Made by a program: the position numbers and the translations under genes. DNA of 43,381 nucleotides from Citrobacter sp. wls619 (GTDB lineage: Bacteria > Pseudomonadota > Gammaproteobacteria > Enterobacterales > Enterobacteriaceae), in assembly GCF_005281345.1 (NCBI RefSeq), contig NZ_SZXJ01000083.1:78703-122083 (forward strand). The letters run 5' to 3'. Shown here piece after piece: positions 9,046 to 19,012 of this stretch (position 1 is its first letter; each line of letters begins with the position of its first letter). Below the pieces are notes generated by a model. It had not been told where the DNA came from. It made no database searches and saw only the letters and a list, made by a program, of their open reading frames with translations.

Positions 9046-9783
9046 ATGGATCGCGTAATTTATACCGCCATGAGTGCAGCTAATGCAGCGCTTAATCGCC
9101 AGACAATCACTGCCAACAATATGGCTAACAGCACTACTGCGGGATTTCGCGCTCAACTGGCAGCATTCCGTACTGTACCAGTCGAAGGGGAAACTCTGCG
9201 GACACGAGCGTTAGTGGTGGAGTCAACACCATTTAGCGACAACTCGCTGGGACCGATTACCCACACGGGGCGGAACCTTGATGTAGCCCTACCACAAAAT
9301 GGTTTTCTTGCCGTTGCCTTACCTGACGGCAATGAAGGGTACACACGCAACGGCAATATTGAAGTCGATCAGGAAGGACGGATGAGCGTAAACGGGAATT
9401 TCCTTATGGGAGATGGTGCACCGCTTGTAGCACCACCGAATTCGCATCTTACCGTAGCGGAAGATGGCTCGATTACTGCTTTGGGAGCGGGTGATGAGCC
9501 GACTTCATCGGTCCTTGTTGGTCGTCTGAAAATGGTGAATGCCCAGATTGAGGCATTGGTGCGTACTGATGATGGCTTATTTCGCCCAATAGGCGGTGGG
9601 ACGTTACCTCTGGATGATGGCCTTCTCCTCAGTCCGGAATCATTGGAAGGCAGCAATGTCAGTCCGGTGAAAAGCATGGCGGAAATGATCGCAAATGCGC
9701 GAGGTTTCGAGATGAATATGAAAGTAATTCGTACTGCTGATGAAAATGCTCAAAAAGCCAACCAGTTATTTAGCGTGAGCTAA
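9046..9783 (+). CDS. flgF: Flagellar rod protein FlgF
   Basis: Rod protein of 245 aa (E. coli 251 aa). It starts [19 protein letters not shown], as FlgF proteins do, and carries [14 protein letters not shown], the [13 protein letters not shown] stretch and the C-terminal [20 protein letters not shown]. It sits 9 bases after flgE. Confidence 0.95.
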   Translation: MDRVIYTAMSAANAALNRQTITANNMANSTTAGFRAQLAAFRTVPVEGETLRTRALVVESTPFSDNSLGPITHTGRNLDVALPQNGFLAVALPDGNEGYTRNGNIEVDQEGRMSVNGNFLMGDGAPLVAPPNSHLTVAEDGSITALGAGDEPTSSVLVGRLKMVNAQIEALVRTDDGLFRPIGGGTLPLDDGLLLSPESLEGSNVSPVKSMAEMIANARGFEMNMKVIRTADENAQKANQLFSVS

Positions 9784-9802
9784 TCCACGAAAGGAGTCTC
9801 AA

Positions 9803-10585
9803 ATGATTCGATCGCTATGGATCGCAAAAACTGGTCTGGAAGCACAGCAGACCAATATGGATGTTATTTCTAATAACCTGGCTAACGTAAATACTAATGG
9901 TTTTAAGCGGCAGCGGGCTGTATTTCAGGATCTGCTTTATCAAACCGTCCGCCAGCCAGGGGCTCAGGCGTCAGAACAAACAACGTTACCCAGTGGACTT
10001 CAACTGGGTACCGGGGTGCGTTCAGTTTCGACCCAAAGAGTTCACTCTCAGGGAGGGTTGAATATGACTGGCAACGATACTGATGTGGCGATTGAAGGCA
10101 AAGGTTTTTTTCAAGTGCAATTGCCCGATGGCAGTACTGCTTATACCCGCGATGGGCATTTTGATAAAAATGAAAATGGCCAAATTGTTAATGCGGAAGG
10201 GCATCCAATTGTACCGGGCATAATTGTGCCACAGGATGCGAAAGAGCTTCAGATTAGCCCTGACGGCATCGTTAGTGTAACCGTGCCTGGTCAGGCCCAG
10301 TCACAGCAAATTGGACAGCTGACATTAGTAACGTTCGTGAATGAGGTTGGGCTTGAAAGTGTGGGCGGTAATCTTTATCGGGAAACACAGTCATCAGGGG
10401 CGCCAAATGAGTTAAATCCTGGCATGGAAGATGCTGGCACTCTGAAGCATAAATATATTGAAACATCCAATGTTAACGTGGCAGAGGAGTTGGTCAATAT
10501 GATTCAGGTCCAACGTGCCTATGAAATTAACAGTAAAGCGGTCTCAGCTTCGGATCAAATGCTACAGCGACTTACACAGCTGTAA
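9803..10585 (+). CDS. flgG: Flagellar distal rod protein FlgG
   Basis: Distal rod subunit of 260 aa, identical in length to E. coli FlgG. It begins [20 protein letters not shown], then [20 protein letters not shown] and [20 protein letters not shown], and ends [20 protein letters not shown], all diagnostic. AAAGGAG precedes the ATG by 7 bases. Confidence 0.97.
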   Translation: MIRSLWIAKTGLEAQQTNMDVISNNLANVNTNGFKRQRAVFQDLLYQTVRQPGAQASEQTTLPSGLQLGTGVRSVSTQRVHSQGGLNMTGNDTDVAIEGKGFFQVQLPDGSTAYTRDGHFDKNENGQIVNAEGHPIVPGIIVPQDAKELQISPDGIVSVTVPGQAQSQQIGQLTLVTFVNEVGLESVGGNLYRETQSSGAPNELNPGMEDAGTLKHKYIETSNVNVAEELVNMIQVQRAYEINSKAVSASDQMLQRLTQL

Positions 10586-10600
10586 TGTCCTCTTTCTTAC

Positions 10601-10623
10601 CGCTTCGGGCGCATGCCCGAACG
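10601..10623 (+). repeat. Intercistronic hairpin before flgH
   Basis: A perfect 7-bp stem, TTCGGGC (10604-10610) with GCCCGAA (10615-10621), and a 4-base loop lie in the 43-base flgG-flgH gap. The flanking CG pairs may extend it across a bulge. It ends 8 bases before the first flgH ATG and overlaps the only purine-rich stretch that could serve as ribosome binding site. No U-run follows, so it is not a terminator. Confidence 0.6.
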
Positions 10624-10628
10624 GATAG

Positions 10629-11360
10629 ATGAATTATCTACTCATAATGAATACACAGTTTACTCAAATAGCAGCAGGCCTGACACGTCCTGGGGTTCTT
10701 GCGGCCATGTTTTTAGTTAGTGGATGCGCGCACATCATGCAAAAACCACTCGTTAATGGCCCAACTTCGGCAGAGCCATTACAAATGGTGTCTGAAACAG
10801 CGAGCGGTTCATTGTTCCAGGTTGGGCAGGCTATGAATTATGGCTATCAGCCGCTGTTTGAGGATAGAAGGCCTCGTAACGTAGGAGACACGCTGACGAT
10901 TTTGCTGCAAGAAAACGTGAGTGCCAGCAAAAGTTCCTCTGCCACGGCTAATCGAAATGGTTCAGCTGGTATGGGGCTTGCAGCATTACCGGAAAAATTG
11001 AACGGCTGGCTTGGGGAAGGTAAGGCTGATTTCCAGGCTGAAGGGAAGAATGATTTTTCCGGTAAAGGAGGAGCGGCAGCACGTAACACATTCACAGGCA
11101 CTATTACCGTCACGGTTAACAAATTATTGCCAAATGGCAATCTTCACGTCGTTGGTGAGAAACAGATTGCCATTAACCAAGGGACTGAGTTTATCCGCTT
11201 TTCTGGTGTGGTGAACCCGCGCACGATTAGCGGTGGAAACACAGTACCCTCAACGCAGGTTGCCGATGCTCGCATTGAATATGTTGGTAATGGATACATT
11301 AATGAAGCGCAGAACATGGGGTGGTTACAACGCCTGTTCTTAAATATTTCACCTTTCTAG
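10629..11360 (+). CDS. flgH: Flagellar L-ring lipoprotein FlgH
   Basis: Outer-membrane L-ring protein. The lipoprotein signal ends in the lipobox LVSGC (Cys33 from this start). The mature part contains [20 protein letters not shown] and [20 protein letters not shown], almost the E. coli sequence. The length of 243 aa compares with 232 aa in E. coli. Two ATGs are possible, 10629 and 10647. Neither has a good Shine-Dalgarno sequence and the second would give a more ordinary signal-peptide length, so the start is uncertain. Confidence 0.94.
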   Translation: MNYLLIMNTQFTQIAAGLTRPGVLAAMFLVSGCAHIMQKPLVNGPTSAEPLQMVSETASGSLFQVGQAMNYGYQPLFEDRRPRNVGDTLTILLQENVSASKSSSATANRNGSAGMGLAALPEKLNGWLGEGKADFQAEGKNDFSGKGGAAARNTFTGTITVTVNKLLPNGNLHVVGEKQIAINQGTEFIRFSGVVNPRTISGGNTVPSTQVADARIEYVGNGYINEAQNMGWLQRLFLNISPF

Positions 11361-11367
11361 TACTCAT

Positions 11368-12489
11368 ATGAAAAAAGAATCTCTTCTGTGTTTTCTTCGC
11401 TTTTTGCTTTGTTGCGTGATGTTCAGTGCACCACTTCTTGCAAAGGCTGAGCGAATTCGTGACCTTGCTACGATTCAGGGGGTGCGCTCAAATTCGTTGA
11501 TGGGTTACGGGCTGGTAATCGGACTTGATGGGACAGGCGATCAAACGATGCAAGCGCCTTTTACCGGTCAAAGTTTAAGCAACATGCTATCACAACTCGG
11601 CATTACTGTACCTTCGGGGACAAACATGCAACTGAAAAATATAGCCGCGGTCATGGTTACTGCTGAGCTTCCCCCGTTTGCTCACTCAGGAGACAAGATA
11701 GACGTTGTAGTGTCGTCTTTAGGCAATGCTAAAAGCTTACGTGGCGGTACGCTTTTGATGACCCCATTAAAAGGGGGGGATAATCAGATTTATGCTATTG
11801 CTCAGGGCAACTTGCTCATTTCAGGAGCGGGGGCTCAGGCAGGTGGTAGCAGGGTACAAGTTAATCAACTTAATGGTGGCCGCATCAATGCAGGGGCAAC
11901 TGTCGAGAGAGAAGTACCAAATGACTATGCTAACCAGAAAGTTGTTCGCTTACAGTTGAAAGAGTCAGATTTCTCTCTGGCGCAACAGATTAGTGACAGT
12001 ATTAATAGTCGTTATAGTGGAGGCGTCGCAATTGCTGAGGATGCGCGTACAGTGCGCTTGTTTGCGCCTTCTGATGCACCATCAAAGGTGAGATTTCTGG
12101 CAAACATTCAAGACATACCGGTGCAGGTAAAAGTACAAGACGCAAAAGTGGTTGTTAACTCTCGCACTGGAGCTGTGGTGATGAACCGTCATGTCACGCT
12201 TGATTCATGTGCTGTGGCTTATGGTTCATTAACCGTCGAAGTAACCCAGAATAATATTGTAAATCAACCGGATACTCCTTTTGCGGGCGGTGAAACGGTT
12301 GTTACACCACAAACCGATATTTCGTTACGGGATAGTGGTGGCTCACTACAGAGTTTGCGTAGCAGTACTGATCTAAATGCGGTTATTCGAGCGTTGAATT
12401 CTCTTGGTGCAACCCCGAATGAGCTAATGGCAATCCTTCAGTCGATGAAGAATGCAGGATGTCTGCGAGCGAATCTGGAGGTGGAATGA
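11368..12489 (+). CDS. flgI: Flagellar P-ring protein FlgI
   Basis: Peptidoglycan-layer P-ring subunit, exported by Sec. The 373-aa product has a hydrophobic signal (residues 7-25, cleavage probably after LLAKA). The mature protein starts [20 protein letters not shown] and continues [13 protein letters not shown], the family hallmark. E. coli FlgI is 365 aa. Its TGA overlaps the flgJ ATG by one base (TGATG). Confidence 0.96.
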   Translation: MKKESLLCFLRFLLCCVMFSAPLLAKAERIRDLATIQGVRSNSLMGYGLVIGLDGTGDQTMQAPFTGQSLSNMLSQLGITVPSGTNMQLKNIAAVMVTAELPPFAHSGDKIDVVVSSLGNAKSLRGGTLLMTPLKGGDNQIYAIAQGNLLISGAGAQAGGSRVQVNQLNGGRINAGATVEREVPNDYANQKVVRLQLKESDFSLAQQISDSINSRYSGGVAIAEDARTVRLFAPSDAPSKVRFLANIQDIPVQVKVQDAKVVVNSRTGAVVMNRHVTLDSCAVAYGSLTVEVTQNNIVNQPDTPFAGGETVVTPQTDISLRDSGGSLQSLRSSTDLNAVIRALNSLGATPNELMAILQSMKNAGCLRANLEVE

Positions 12490-13430
12490 TGAATGCATTG
12501 GATCGATTAAATAAACCCGCATTTGATATTCGCTCGCTAGATGGTTTGAAAAAGGATGCCCGACATGCGAGCCCTGGATCCCTAAAAGCAGCGGCGCAAC
12601 AAATGGAAGGGATATTCGTGCAGATGATGCTGAAAAGCATGCGCGATGCAACTATCAAAGATGATTTGATGAGCAGCCAATCAGCAGACATGTTTACCGC
12701 GATGCATGACCAGCAAATAGCCCAGAACATTGCAGGCAGTGGCCAACTAGGTTTTGCAAATATGATTGTCCGCCAATTGGGGGGCGAGAGTGACAATTTC
12801 TCAACATCGCCTCCAGCAAAAGACCCTATTTCATTACCAGGGGCAGGAGCAATACCATCTTCTAATTTATCGCGACCGATTATTGGTACCACTCGAACGA
12901 CAACGCCGGCCTCAGTTGAATCTACACAAGGCGTGCATCCGTTCATTTCCCGTCTGCTGGGACCGGTGAGAGAGGTAGCGCAAAAAAGTGGCTTGCACCC
13001 ACAATTGATTCTCGCCCAGGCCGCACTGGAATCAGGGTGGGGAAAATATGAAATTCCGACTTCTGATGGCAGGCCAAGCCATAACCTGTTTGGTATTAAA
13101 GCGACGGGTAATTGGGAGGGGAAAACCACCGAAGTGGCAACAACAGAGTACATTAACGGTATAAAACGAAAGATGAAAGCTGTCTTTCGCGTTTATGACT
13201 CCTACGAACATGCACTTACGGATTACGCGAAATTACTTACTAAAAATCCGCGCTATGCCGGTGTTGCTCGCTCAGCTTCACCCGAGCTTGGAGCAAAAGC
13301 ATTGCTTGCGAGTGGATACGCGACCGACCCTGCATATGCGAAAAAACTCATCGACATCATTCATAAAGTCAAAGGTGATATCCAAAAGAGCGTAGATACA
13401 TATAAAAGTGATTTAAATACACTTTTTTAG
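12489..13430 (+). CDS. flgJ: Rod cap / peptidoglycan hydrolase FlgJ
   Basis: Bifunctional rod assembly protein of 313 aa, exactly the E. coli length. The N-terminal rod-cap domain has QQMEGIFVQMMLKSMRDA. The C-terminal glucosaminidase domain has LILAQAALESGWGKYE, with Glu181 as the likely catalytic residue, then HNLFGIKATGNWEG and GYATDPAYAKKLIDII. The ATG at 12489 is preferred over 12486 and 12459: it is 6 bases after GGAGGT (12477-12482) and is coupled to the flgI stop. Confidence 0.95.
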   Translation: MNALDRLNKPAFDIRSLDGLKKDARHASPGSLKAAAQQMEGIFVQMMLKSMRDATIKDDLMSSQSADMFTAMHDQQIAQNIAGSGQLGFANMIVRQLGGESDNFSTSPPAKDPISLPGAGAIPSSNLSRPIIGTTRTTTPASVESTQGVHPFISRLLGPVREVAQKSGLHPQLILAQAALESGWGKYEIPTSDGRPSHNLFGIKATGNWEGKTTEVATTEYINGIKRKMKAVFRVYDSYEHALTDYAKLLTKNPRYAGVARSASPELGAKALLASGYATDPAYAKKLIDIIHKVKGDIQKSVDTYKSDLNTLF

Positions 13431-13538
13431 AAAAGTTGTTTTAGAGAATTCGATAATCACCGAATAATTAAACATGGCATTAAATTTTGAACCAGCGACG
13501 GAAGCGGGTTCGGTATCAACAGAATATTTAGGGGCCTT

Positions 13539-15179
13539 ATGAACAACCTTTTTAGCCTGGCCAAAAGCGGTCTGAGTGTCGCGCAATCTGCCCTAAACGT
13601 GGTAGGTAGTAACCTAACTAACGGCATGACTGAAACATACAGTCGTCGAAATATCGTAATAGGTGAGTTAGGTGGACTTTCCACGGCAAACGGATTTTAT
13701 GGCTACGGTGCGAAGGTCTCAAATGTCAATCGTGCATATGATGCTTTTGCTAATCAGCAATTGCGAGGTTCAGTCTCTAACTGGGCATCACTGAATGGGC
13801 GTATGGAGCAGTTGAGTGATATTGATGATATGTTGGGAGATGAGTCTGACAATATTTCAGTATCAATGAATAACTTATTTAAATCAATGGCTGCATTGAG
13901 CTTAACTCCGGATGATGGCCCAGCCCGATCGGCAGTTTTTAGTTCAATTGGGGTGATGACCCAACGTTTTAATGAAAGCGGAAAGCGTCTTTCAGCTCTG
14001 GAAAAAAGTACAAACACGCATATTGAGCAAAGTGTCAAGGATATTAATAGTTTTACCGACCAGTTGGCTGAAGTAAACAAGCAGCTTGAACGAGCTCAAG
14101 CTCAAAATAGTACTCCACCTGCAGATCTACTTGATCAACGAGATGCTCTACTTGAGAAAATGAGCGAGCAGATTGGAATTAATGTCACAGAAAATAATAT
14201 CACGGGCCGTGTCGATGTGACTCTGCAGGATGGACGTCCGCTGGTGTTTGGCGATAGTAGTCACAAGCTGGAAGCATCGCCGTCAAATGAAGACCCGACT
14301 AAAACGATAGTTTCGTATAGAGACAGTAATGGCACTTTGACACAAATTGATGAACAAGCGATCACAAAAGGTCGCCTGTCGGGGCTATTCAAATTTAGGC
14401 GTGAGGATCTTGAAGTCGCCCGTCATGAGCTAGATCAGATTGCCTTTCAGATCTCAAGCCGTATGAATGAGCAGCATCGTCAGGGATTTGACCCCGAGGG
14501 GAATCCTGGTGGGGATCTCTTCTCCTTACCAGCGATAAAAGCTATTGCTAATTCAAATAATATAAGCAAAAACGATCTTGGTGCCATAACAGTTAGCAAC
14601 TTTAGGGATGTCAGATCAGAAAATTATAGTATTGAATTTGATGGTACTAACTGGAATGTAAATGGCGAAGATGGTCGGTTGGTTAAGCAAATTCCCATGG
14701 GGGCTGCGAGTCTTGAATTTGATGGCATCACTATCGACCTTACCGGCATTAGTGCAAGTGCGGGTGATAAATTTTCCTTAAATCCAATGGCCGGTTATGC
14801 CGAAGGTATCAGTCGCGCTATTAAAAGTCCGCAGGAGTTCGCTGCTGCTGATCTTTCTGGCAGTGGGGTAGGCAACAACCTCAACCTTGAAGAGATGCTC
14901 AAGATCCAGAATGAAAAATTGATTGGTGGCAATACTCTTACCGAAGCCTATTCAAGCTTAGTCGGAAAGATTGGTGCAAATGCCCGAGCAGTTAAGTCGG
15001 GTATTACGTCTGCCGAGATTGATCTTGATACCAAATATAACGTAAAGCAGGCACTGTCTGGTGTTGATATGAATGAGGAGACGGTGAATATGCAGATGTA
15101 TATGCAGTATTACCAGGCAAACGCGCAGATCCTGCAAACTGCCAATACATTATTCGATTCATTATTGTCAATAAAATAA
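13539..15179 (+). CDS. flgK: Hook-filament junction protein FlgK
   Basis: HAP1, the first hook-filament junction protein, 546 aa (E. coli 547 aa). It starts MNNLFSLAKSGLSVAQSALN, with the modified rod motif NLTNGMTETYSRR, and ends MQMYMQYYQANAQILQTANT, both typical. AGGGG lies 6 bases before the ATG. The 108-base gap after flgJ suggests a separate late promoter, as in Salmonella, but I did not find a good sigma-28 match there. Confidence 0.96.
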   Translation: MNNLFSLAKSGLSVAQSALNVVGSNLTNGMTETYSRRNIVIGELGGLSTANGFYGYGAKVSNVNRAYDAFANQQLRGSVSNWASLNGRMEQLSDIDDMLGDESDNISVSMNNLFKSMAALSLTPDDGPARSAVFSSIGVMTQRFNESGKRLSALEKSTNTHIEQSVKDINSFTDQLAEVNKQLERAQAQNSTPPADLLDQRDALLEKMSEQIGINVTENNITGRVDVTLQDGRPLVFGDSSHKLEASPSNEDPTKTIVSYRDSNGTLTQIDEQAITKGRLSGLFKFRREDLEVARHELDQIAFQISSRMNEQHRQGFDPEGNPGGDLFSLPAIKAIANSNNISKNDLGAITVSNFRDVRSENYSIEFDGTNWNVNGEDGRLVKQIPMGAASLEFDGITIDLTGISASAGDKFSLNPMAGYAEGISRAIKSPQEFAAADLSGSGVGNNLNLEEMLKIQNEKLIGGNTLTEAYSSLVGKIGANARAVKSGITSAEIDLDTKYNVKQALSGVDMNEETVNMQMYMQYYQANAQILQTANTLFDSLLSIK

Positions 15180-15190
15180 AGGACTTTACG

Positions 15191-16084
15191 GTGCGACTGA
15201 GTACACTTTACATGTTTAAAAATAGCGCTGAAAATATGTCTCAGCGTGTGAATGACAATAATAATGTTTATTTGAAACTTTCTGCCGGGAAGTCAGTGCT
15301 GCGTGCATCTGATGATCCGAAAGCGGCGACTGATGCAGTGAAATATCAGGATGCGCTGGCAAAACTGGAGCTTTATAGTAATGTGCGCTCTGCTGCTCGT
15401 GGCACACTGGAGCATGAGGACACAATCCTCAGCGGGGTCGGTAATTTACTGACAACGAGTCTGACTGAGAAGATAGTAGCAGCGAAAAGCGAAACTTATT
15501 CAGATGATGATCGTAAAGCTCTGGGTGCTGAAATAAAAGGAATTCGTGCCAATTTGATGGACCTGGCAAATAATCGAGATGGCGCAGGACGTTATATCTT
15601 TGGTGGGTTTAAGACAGACTCGGCACCTTTTGATAGTGCGGGTAATTACGTAGGTGGAGATGTTGCACTTAAACAGACCGTAGCTGATGGTACTGGTATG
15701 CAGATAGGGCACATCGGGAGTGATGTTTTTGGTGACATCTTTACTATCCTGGACAAATCTGTTGAGGAGTTGACTCGTGATCCTATTGATAAAAGTGAAC
15801 TAGATAAAGCACTTAGCGCGGCCAGTAAAGCTGTCAGTGAAGGGATAGAACGTTTGGGTAAAACTCAAGCAGAACTAGGAACAAATCTACAACAGCTTGA
15901 TTCCCTGGATCTAAGTGGGGATGTCATGATAAATGACACCATCCTGAAGATACAAAGCGCTATTGGCTCAGATTATGGCACGATGACCTCGTTGATCATG
16001 GATACTAAAATGTCAGAGTTTGCGTTAAATGCTTCAATGATGGTTTTCCAATCCATGCAAAAAATGAATTTATTTAATAAATAA
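15191..16084 (+). CDS. flgL: Hook-filament junction protein FlgL
   Basis: HAP3, 297 aa (E. coli 317 aa). The start is GTG at 15191, 8 bases after AAGGA, giving MRLSTLYMFKNSAENMSQRV, the usual FlgL opening. KLSAGKSVLRASDDPKAA and GRYIFGGFKTDSAPF are family signatures. The C-terminus ALNASMMVFQSMQKMNLFN resembles other HAP3 proteins. It lies 11 bases after flgK. Confidence 0.95.
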   Translation: MRLSTLYMFKNSAENMSQRVNDNNNVYLKLSAGKSVLRASDDPKAATDAVKYQDALAKLELYSNVRSAARGTLEHEDTILSGVGNLLTTSLTEKIVAAKSETYSDDDRKALGAEIKGIRANLMDLANNRDGAGRYIFGGFKTDSAPFDSAGNYVGGDVALKQTVADGTGMQIGHIGSDVFGDIFTILDKSVEELTRDPIDKSELDKALSAASKAVSEGIERLGKTQAELGTNLQQLDSLDLSGDVMINDTILKIQSAIGSDYGTMTSLIMDTKMSEFALNASMMVFQSMQKMNLFNK

Positions 16085-16157
16085 ATCACGTTTTTTATTA
16101 TCTGTAAGTTAAAAAGACTCGTCACAAATTTATAAAGTTGTGATGGTTGAGGTTATT

Positions 16158-17786
16158 ATGTTAAGCAAGCTTAAAATTTATACTGTGCTCAATTTTATTA
16201 CTGGGCTCTTCGCACTCATGCTGCTAGGTATGACAGCGTACTCAGTTTATCATTCGATTGAAAATAATAATAATTTTAAAAATATTCTTCGAGTCTCGGA
16301 GGGAGAGGATTTAATGCGTAATGCGGCGTACAATATAAACGCTGCTATGGCAAATACTAATGGAATGATGGTGCAAAAGCTTTTAAATAAGCCACTCCCA
16401 GCGGACTTGCTTAAGTCGACCAACGAGACTCTTGAGCAAGCACGTCAAAATATGGCTGTCTTTTCGCGTTTAACATTTAATTCTTCAGAAGAAGCCGAGG
16501 CTGCTGCGGATATCAAGTCGGTGTTTGATTCCGTTTATACGATGGCACTGGCAAAACTAAACTATCTTCAAAGCCCTCAGTTAGATATTACTTCTGAAGA
16601 CGAAGGACTGGCACAACGTAGCCTGTTACTGAGCAAAATCCAGGAATACATTACGGCTTCCGGCAAGGTGGCTTATGGCTATGTCAATACCGCGGAGCGT
16701 AGTAATCAATGGATGATGACACTGGGAGGTGGGGTCATTTTAGCTGCACTGGCGTTACTGACCATTGTTCGTTACTGGCTTCGTAATTCACTGGTTCGCC
16801 GTATGGAAATGGCTGGTGACATGCTAAAACGCGTGGCCTTAGGGGATCTTAGCCATACTATCGACATCGGGAGCAACAATGAAATCGGTAAGATGCTGAA
16901 AGAACTGGAGCAAATGCGCGTGTCGCTGGCAGGTACGGTTTTTGGTATACGCAATAGTGTTCTGCAAATCCATAGTAATACTCAGGAGATTGCTCATGGA
17001 AACAGTGATCTATCTTCCCGAACGGAAGAGCAAGCCGCAGCACTTCAACAAACAGCTGCAAGCATGGAAGAAATTAAAACGACCGTTCGGCAGAATGCTG
17101 ATAATGCCCACTCTGCACGTAGTTTGGTCGAAAGCGCAAGCACTAACGCTCGCAGTGGTGGCGAGGTAATGCACAACCTTGAGCGGATCATGGCGCAAAT
17201 TACCGAAAGCTCACGCCAAATTTCTGATATTAATGGTGTAATTGATAGTATCGCAAACCAGACAAATATTCTGGCCTTGAACGCGGCAGTTGAAGCTGCG
17301 CGAGCCGGAGAGCAGGGGCGTGGGTTTGCAGTGGTCGCTGAAGAGGTTCGTAATCTGGCTAAGCGAAGTGCGGATGCAGCCAAAGAGATCAACCAGTTAA
17401 TTAATTCAAGCGTAAATAATATCGATATCGGTTCAAGCCAGGTTAGTAAAGCAAGTGGTGTGATGCAAGATATTGTTAATTCCGTCGCCCAGGTCACTGA
17501 GATTATGGGGGAGATCGCCTCTGCTTCTGATGAGCAAAGTGCGGGTATTAACCAAATTTCTCAGGCGGTGAATGAGATGGATCTGGTAACGCAACAGAAT
17601 GCGGCGATGGTTGAGGAAGAAGTAATGGCAATAAATAAGCTTGAAGGCCAATTAAATTCACTCGAGAAGTTAGTGGCAACATTTGTATTGAATGATGATA
17701 GTGTGGATACATGTGTGGTACCCACGCCAGAAGAGAATATTCTCCGTCAGCCAGATAAAGATAATGCTCAATGGGAAACATTTTGA
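16158..17786 (+). CDS. Methyl-accepting chemotaxis protein with CheR/CheB tether
   Basis: Transmembrane chemoreceptor of 542 aa. Order: TM1 (about residues 8-29), periplasmic four-helix-type sensor (30-185), TM2 (186-206), HAMP, then the cytoplasmic signalling coiled coil with hairpin tip [20 protein letters not shown] and [20 protein letters not shown]. The last five residues are QWETF, close to the NWETF pentapeptide that docks CheR and CheB in Tsr and Tar. The ATG at 16158 is used, with GAGG 5 bases upstream, rather than the GTG at 16140. It follows flgL by 73 bases and may be co-transcribed. The ligand cannot be told from sequence. Confidence 0.93.
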   Translation: MLSKLKIYTVLNFITGLFALMLLGMTAYSVYHSIENNNNFKNILRVSEGEDLMRNAAYNINAAMANTNGMMVQKLLNKPLPADLLKSTNETLEQARQNMAVFSRLTFNSSEEAEAAADIKSVFDSVYTMALAKLNYLQSPQLDITSEDEGLAQRSLLLSKIQEYITASGKVAYGYVNTAERSNQWMMTLGGGVILAALALLTIVRYWLRNSLVRRMEMAGDMLKRVALGDLSHTIDIGSNNEIGKMLKELEQMRVSLAGTVFGIRNSVLQIHSNTQEIAHGNSDLSSRTEEQAAALQQTAASMEEIKTTVRQNADNAHSARSLVESASTNARSGGEVMHNLERIMAQITESSRQISDINGVIDSIANQTNILALNAAVEAARAGEQGRGFAVVAEEVRNLAKRSADAAKEINQLINSSVNNIDIGSSQVSKASGVMQDIVNSVAQVTEIMGEIASASDEQSAGINQISQAVNEMDLVTQQNAAMVEEEVMAINKLEGQLNSLEKLVATFVLNDDSVDTCVVPTPEENILRQPDKDNAQWETF

Positions 17787-17920
17787 ATCTGATGGAGTGA
17801 ATTTAATCCAATAGAGTAAATAAATCATCGGAAAGCACATTTTTCTTTAAGCTTATTGCACTATTTGATTTCTACTTTTCGCCTGATAATTATAGTTTGA
17901 ATGTTAGGTGGAATAAAAAT
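17787..17920. other. Gap between receptor gene and fliA
   Basis: 134 AT-rich bases without a gene. A stretch CCTGATAA (17882-17889) resembles a sigma-28 -10 element at 6 of 8 positions, but the region 11 bases upstream does not match the -35 element, so I do not call a promoter. A separate promoter for fliA is still plausible from the gap length. Confidence 0.3.
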
Positions 17921-18646
17921 GTGAATGGTCTGTATACAGCTGAAGGGCTAGAAGATAAAAATGTATTGTGGCTGAAGCATCATAATATCGTTAGGCAAGA
18001 AGCGTTACAGTTGCATAAGCGACTTCCTGCCAATGTGGAATTAGATGATTTAATTCAGGCTGGGTCAATGGGGTTTTTGAGTGCTGTCGAAAGCTTCGAC
18101 CCCAAAAAAGGTGTAAAGTTAAATGTATGGATTGCACAGCGAGTTAAATGGGCTTTACTTGATGAACTCAGAGAGCGAGATTGGGTTCCACGTAGAGTAA
18201 GAACCGACATGAGGGAAATTGTCTCTGTTATCCAGCAAATAGAACAAGAGCAAGGTCGTGAAGCATCGGAAGCTGATATTGCACAGCGTATGGGGGTTTC
18301 TCTTCAGGAATTTCAGAGAATGCTGGCAGACAATAATAACAGCCAGATTTATTCGATGGATGAATTGCAGGAAAACTTTGCGGATAGTTGGGAGAATAAT
18401 GGTGAAGAGAATGAAAATCTTAATCCTCTTCACGACACAATCCGGGAAAATTTGATCGGAAACATTGCTGTGTTTATAGGTATGATGCCAGAACGTGAGC
18501 AACGGATTTTACAGCTTTACTATCAAGAAGATCTCAATATGAAGGAGATAGCATTAATACTTGGCGTGTCCGAAACCAGAGTGAGTCAAATTCATAGCCT
18601 GGCAATCAAACGGTTGCGGAGTAGAATTGATATATTAAATGATTAG
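17921..18646 (+). CDS. fliA: Flagellar sigma factor 28 (FliA)
   Basis: RNA polymerase sigma factor for late flagellar genes, 241 aa (E. coli 239 aa). The start is GTG at 17921, giving MNGLYTAEGLEDKNVLW, which matches the GTG-initiated E. coli protein. AGGTGG lies about 10 bases upstream. Region 2 has LPANVELDDLIQAGSMGFLS and region 4 has YYQEDLNMKEIALILGVSET with RVSQIHSLAIKRLRSR. It probably works with the locus's own FlgM and the three sigma-28-like promoters in the window. Its place between a receptor gene and flhDC differs from E. coli, where fliA is next to fliZ and near fliC. Confidence 0.96.
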   Translation: MNGLYTAEGLEDKNVLWLKHHNIVRQEALQLHKRLPANVELDDLIQAGSMGFLSAVESFDPKKGVKLNVWIAQRVKWALLDELRERDWVPRRVRTDMREIVSVIQQIEQEQGREASEADIAQRMGVSLQEFQRMLADNNNSQIYSMDELQENFADSWENNGEENENLNPLHDTIRENLIGNIAVFIGMMPEREQRILQLYYQEDLNMKEIALILGVSETRVSQIHSLAIKRLRSRIDILND

Positions 18647-18751
18647 TAACCATATCATAACATGGTATAAACATTAATTACTTTAATGTGTAGTTTAACC
18701 TTTGTTTAATCGATTTAAATGATGATTAAGAATGTTTAATAATCTACATTT

Positions 18752-18765
18752 ATGATTTAAATCAA
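18752..18765. promoter_or_regulatory. FNR-like site upstream of flhDC
   Basis: ATGAT-TTAA-ATCAA matches the FNR consensus TTGAT-N4-ATCAA at 9 of 10 defined positions. It lies about 250 bases before the flhD start. In such AT-rich DNA a chance match is possible. Confidence 0.4.
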
Positions 18766-18863
18766 TGCCTTACGTTGTTTTTTTGTGTTTCTGGTCACTT
18801 TAGTTAGTTGTTGGAAGAAAAATTATTGAATATGATTTTGTCAGTTTTGTGATGCGTCTATCC

Positions 18864-18931
18864 TTTGGCATTGAAAGACGTTGTGTAATTTAATGAATCT
18901 TTTTAAAGGCTCACTGAATATCAATGCCAAA
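18864..18931. repeat. Inverted repeat in flhDC leader
   Basis: TTTGGCATTGA (18864-18874) and TCAATGCCAAA (18921-18931) are perfect 11-bp inverted copies 46 bases apart, 81 bases before the flhD start. They could pair in the flhDC leader RNA or be two protein-binding half-sites. Each contains AATGCCAAA, slightly like an FlhDC half-box. Confidence 0.6.
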
Positions 18932-19012
18932 AGACTCTCTGCATCAATTTGGAAATCCATATGACTTGGTTATTACACTATTTCTATGGTTGATAAACAT
19001 TGGGAGTTAATT

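Larger units (their letters stand above)
18647..19012. promoter_or_regulatory. flhDC upstream region
   Basis: 366 very AT-rich bases between fliA and flhD, with no gene seen. It should hold the flhDC promoter(s). Visible elements are an FNR-like site at 18752-18765 and a perfect 11-bp inverted repeat at 18864-18874 and 18921-18931, both listed separately. I could not assign a convincing sigma-70 -35/-10 pair. In E. coli flhDC has a long, heavily regulated leader, so a long untranslated leader here would be unsurprising. Confidence 0.55.

Noticed and set aside
12383-13153. A 256-codon minus-strand frame opposite flgI/flgJ
   Set aside because: Antisense to two intact conserved genes; Ser/Pro/Cys-rich product without domains.
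17045-17497. A 150-codon frame opposite the receptor signalling domain
   Set aside because: A similar antisense frame appears opposite the second receptor (25097-25777), showing that it comes from the codon pattern of the conserved signalling hairpin rather than a gene.
18986-19012. ATG start of flhD at 18986
   Set aside because: No Shine-Dalgarno sequence before it; the GTG at 19013 has GGGAG 6 bases upstream and matches the FlhD N-terminus.
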